Positions 49,407 through 50,859 of a DNA stretch of 50,859 bases are shown piece by piece. Numbering within the stretch: the stretch's first letter is position 1; each line of letters starts with the position of its first letter. Below the pieces are notes generated by a model. That model did not search any database. It had not been told where the DNA came from and saw only the letters and a list, made by a program, of their open reading frames with translations. The translations under genes were made by a program, and so were the position numbers. This stretch comes from Streptomyces virginiae (GTDB lineage: Bacteria; Actinomycetota; Actinomycetes; Streptomycetales; Streptomycetaceae), in assembly GCF_000720455.1 (NCBI RefSeq), contig NZ_JOAK01000038.1, positions 1-50,859 of the forward strand, given 5' to 3'.

Positions 49407-50390
49407 ATGGAGCAGAGGCATCTCGGCCGCACCGGACTGCGCGTCTCCCGGATCGGCCTCGGCACCCTCACCTGGGGCCGCGACACCGGCGAGGAAGCCG
49501 CCGCCGAGCAGGTGAAGACGTTCTGGGAGGCGGGCGGCACGCTCGTCGACACCGCCGACGTGTACGGCGGCGGTGAGGCGGAGTACCTCCTCGGGCGGCT
49601 GGTGGGCGGGCTCGTCCCGCGCCGGGACCTGGTGATCGCGACGAAGGCGGGCAGCGTCCCGGACCCGGACCGGCGCTTCGACGGCTCGCGGGGCCATCTG
49701 CTCGCGGCCCTGGACGACTCGCTGGACCGGCTGGGCACCGACTACGTCGACCTGTGGCAGGTCCACGCCTTCGATCCGGCGACGCCGGTGGAGGAGACCC
49801 TGCAGGCCCTGGACCTGGCGGTGAGCAGCGGCCGGGCCCGGTACGCGGGGGTGGCGGGCTTCTGCGGCTGGCAGCTGGCGAAGGCGGCGACCTGGCAGCT
49901 CGCGGCCCCCGGGGTACGGACCCGGATCGCCTCGACGCAGATGGAGTACTCGCTGCTCCAGCGCGGGGTGGAACGGGAGGTGCTGCCGGCCGCGCTGGAC
50001 CTGGGGGTCGGTCTGCTGCCGTCGTCCCCGCTGGGGCGCGGGGTGCTGACGGGCAAGTACCGGGACGGCACCCCGGCCGACTCGCGGGGCGCCTCGGAGT
50101 CCCTGGCCGCGCTGGTGGAGCCGTACCTCGACGAGGCGGCGGGCCGGATCGTGGACGCGGTGGTGACGGCGGCCCAGGGCCTGGCCGTGACCCCGCTCCA
50201 GGTGGCGCTGGCATGGATCCGAGACCGGCCGGGGGTGGTCGCGCCGATCGTCGGCGCGCGGACGTCGGCGCAGCTCGCGGCGGCGTTGTCGGTGGAGGAG
50301 CTTAGTCTTCCGGAGGAGATCTGCCGTGCGCTGGACGACGTGTCGGCGCCGGAGCACCGCTATCCCGATCAGGACTGGAGCACGCTGTGA
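49407..50390 (+). CDS. Aldo/keto reductase
   Basis: The 327-residue protein is an NADPH-type aldo/keto reductase (TIM barrel) with the catalytic tetrad D48, Y53, K80 and H120, all in their expected motifs (LVDTADVYGGG, VIATKAG, DLWQVHAFD). The NADPH-binding C-terminal motif is PIVGARTSAQL. It would reduce aldehydes or ketones; the substrate is unknown. The ATG start at 49407 follows a -10 box by 8 nt. Its stop overlaps the next start codon in GTGA, so the two genes are translationally coupled. Confidence 0.93.
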   Translation: MEQRHLGRTGLRVSRIGLGTLTWGRDTGEEAAAEQVKTFWEAGGTLVDTADVYGGGEAEYLLGRLVGGLVPRRDLVIATKAGSVPDPDRRFDGSRGHLLAALDDSLDRLGTDYVDLWQVHAFDPATPVEETLQALDLAVSSGRARYAGVAGFCGWQLAKAATWQLAAPGVRTRIASTQMEYSLLQRGVEREVLPAALDLGVGLLPSSPLGRGVLTGKYRDGTPADSRGASESLAALVEPYLDEAAGRIVDAVVTAAQGLAVTPLQVALAWIRDRPGVVAPIVGARTSAQLAAALSVEELSLPEEICRALDDVSAPEHRYPDQDWSTL

Positions 50391-50859
50391 GTACGGACCG
50401 TCAGGCCGAAGCCGCCACCGCTGACGCGGATGACCCGGCGGGGTCGCAGGCCGACCCGGACGGACCCGAAGCCGCCACCGCTGACGCGGAAGACCCGGAT
50501 GGGGCGCAGCCCGCAGGCGAGGCGGATGCCGCTGACGCGGAAGACCCGGATGGGGCGCAGCCCGCAGGCGAGGCGGATGCCGCTGCCGCGGATGGCCCGG
50601 ATGGGGCGCAGCCCGCAGGCGAGGCGGATGCCGCTGACGCGGAAGACCCGGATGGGGCGCAGCCCGCAGGCGAGGCGGGCGCCGCTGACGCGGCAAACCC
50701 GGATGGGGCGCAGCCCGTAGGCGAGGCGGGCGCCGCTGCCGCGGAAGACCCGGATGGGGCGCAGCCCGCAGGCGAGGCGGATGCCGCTGATGGCCCGGAC
50801 GGCGCACAGACCGAGGGCGGGGCGGGCGCCGCGGGCGGCGGAGCCGGCGGCGCTGAGGC
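50387..50859 (+). CDS. Start of a repeat-containing acidic protein (3' end outside window)
   Basis: The reading frame opens at GTG 50387, overlapping the aldo/keto reductase stop codon, and stays open to the window edge (157 codons seen). The N-terminus (MSTDRQAEAATADADD) is followed by tandem 17-residue units based on ADAEDPDGAQPAGEADA, so the segment is very acidic, rich in Ala, Asp, Gly and Pro, and should be disordered. The domain that follows is not in the window. Protein family unknown to me. The frame is supported by coupling to the upstream gene and by in-frame repeats; the opposite strand also has an open frame here, but it is a GC-rich shadow. Confidence 0.7.
   Translation, partial: MSTDRQAEAATADADDPAGSQADPDGPEAATADAEDPDGAQPAGEADAADAEDPDGAQPAGEADAAAADGPDGAQPAGEADAADAEDPDGAQPAGEAGAADAANPDGAQPVGEAGAAAAEDPDGAQPAGEADAADGPDGAQTEGGAGAAGGGAGGAE
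50480..50830 (+). repeat. 51-nt tandem repeat, six full units and one shortened
   Basis: Units of 51 nt (17 codons) begin at 50480, 50531, 50582, 50633, 50684 and 50735; a 45-nt seventh unit covers 50786-50830. Units 1 and 2 are identical; the others differ at a few positions. A second direct repeat, GAAGCCGCCACCGCTGACGC, occurs at 50408 and 50468. The number of units may vary between strains. Confidence 0.9.

Noticed and set aside
49398..50807. Minus-strand open frame with HPGLPRQR-like repeats
   Set aside because: It is the reverse of the in-frame repeats of the plus-strand gene at 50387. It also runs through the aldo/keto reductase in antisense and has no start signals.
50480..50830. Possible CRISPR array
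   Set aside because: The units are contiguous 51-nt tandem repeats with no spacers, they stay in frame, and there are no cas genes.

Overview
The window is chromosomal DNA of a high-GC actinomycete, almost certainly a Streptomyces: third codon positions are nearly all G or C, starts are mixed ATG, GTG and TTG, and the gene order is one I recall from S. coelicolor (the SCO1630s-1670s) and, in outline, from Mycobacterium tuberculosis (about Rv2092c-Rv2135c). No tRNA, rRNA, CRISPR array, prophage or complete insertion sequence was seen. All coordinates and motifs were read by eye; homology calls rest on recognised protein sequence.

Layout. 1-2.6 kb: a secreted serine beta-lactamase-fold hydrolase and an RluA-type pseudouridine synthase. 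2.6-13.4 kb, minus strand: the pupylation-linked block: pafA, two FKBP prolyl isomerases, pafB-pafC, a zinc ribbon, a small membrane protein, tatA-tatC, a lipid kinase and a HelY-type helicase. 13.5-16 kb: a divergent MFS exporter and LacI regulator. 16-22.2 kb, minus strand: the proteasome block arc, dop, pup, an endonuclease VII-like gene, prcB and prcA. 22.5-27.7 kb: a ferredoxin, a secreted protein, trmI, a site-2 protease, a RecB-family nuclease and an orphan response regulator. 27.8-31.1 kb: two tandem peptide-type solute-binding lipoproteins without permeases. 31.6-36 kb: a HAD phosphatase and metH. 36.2-41.4 kb: the glycerol regulon gylR, glpF, glpK and glpD. 41.5-50.9 kb: a PAC2 protein; mshC with a conserved kinase-like/DUF3090/phosphatase trio; corA; a ferritin-like protein; a flavin/F420 oxidoreductase; an aldo/keto reductase; and the start of a protein with a 51-nt tandem repeat.

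How it fits together. PafA attaches Pup to lysines, Dop removes it, ARC unfolds tagged proteins and PrcAB degrades them; every core part is present. PafB and PafC are WYL regulators which in mycobacteria activate DNA-damage genes through an extended -10 promoter (TTGTCRGTG-N8-TANNNT). Close matches with the exact 8-nt spacing lie in front of the HelY-type helicase and the RecB-family nuclease, so the window may hold both the regulator and two of its targets. The endonuclease VII-like gene between pup and prcB is a third nuclease link.

A second theme is leaderless expression: at least ten genes without a Shine-Dalgarno sequence have a TANNNT or GACAAT hexamer 6-8 nt before the start codon. Other main leads are the trio beside mshC, which includes a candidate for the unassigned mycothiol-pathway phosphatase, a 164-bp foldback element before the response regulator, and a gene-free 0.57-kb stretch rich in dyad symmetries.
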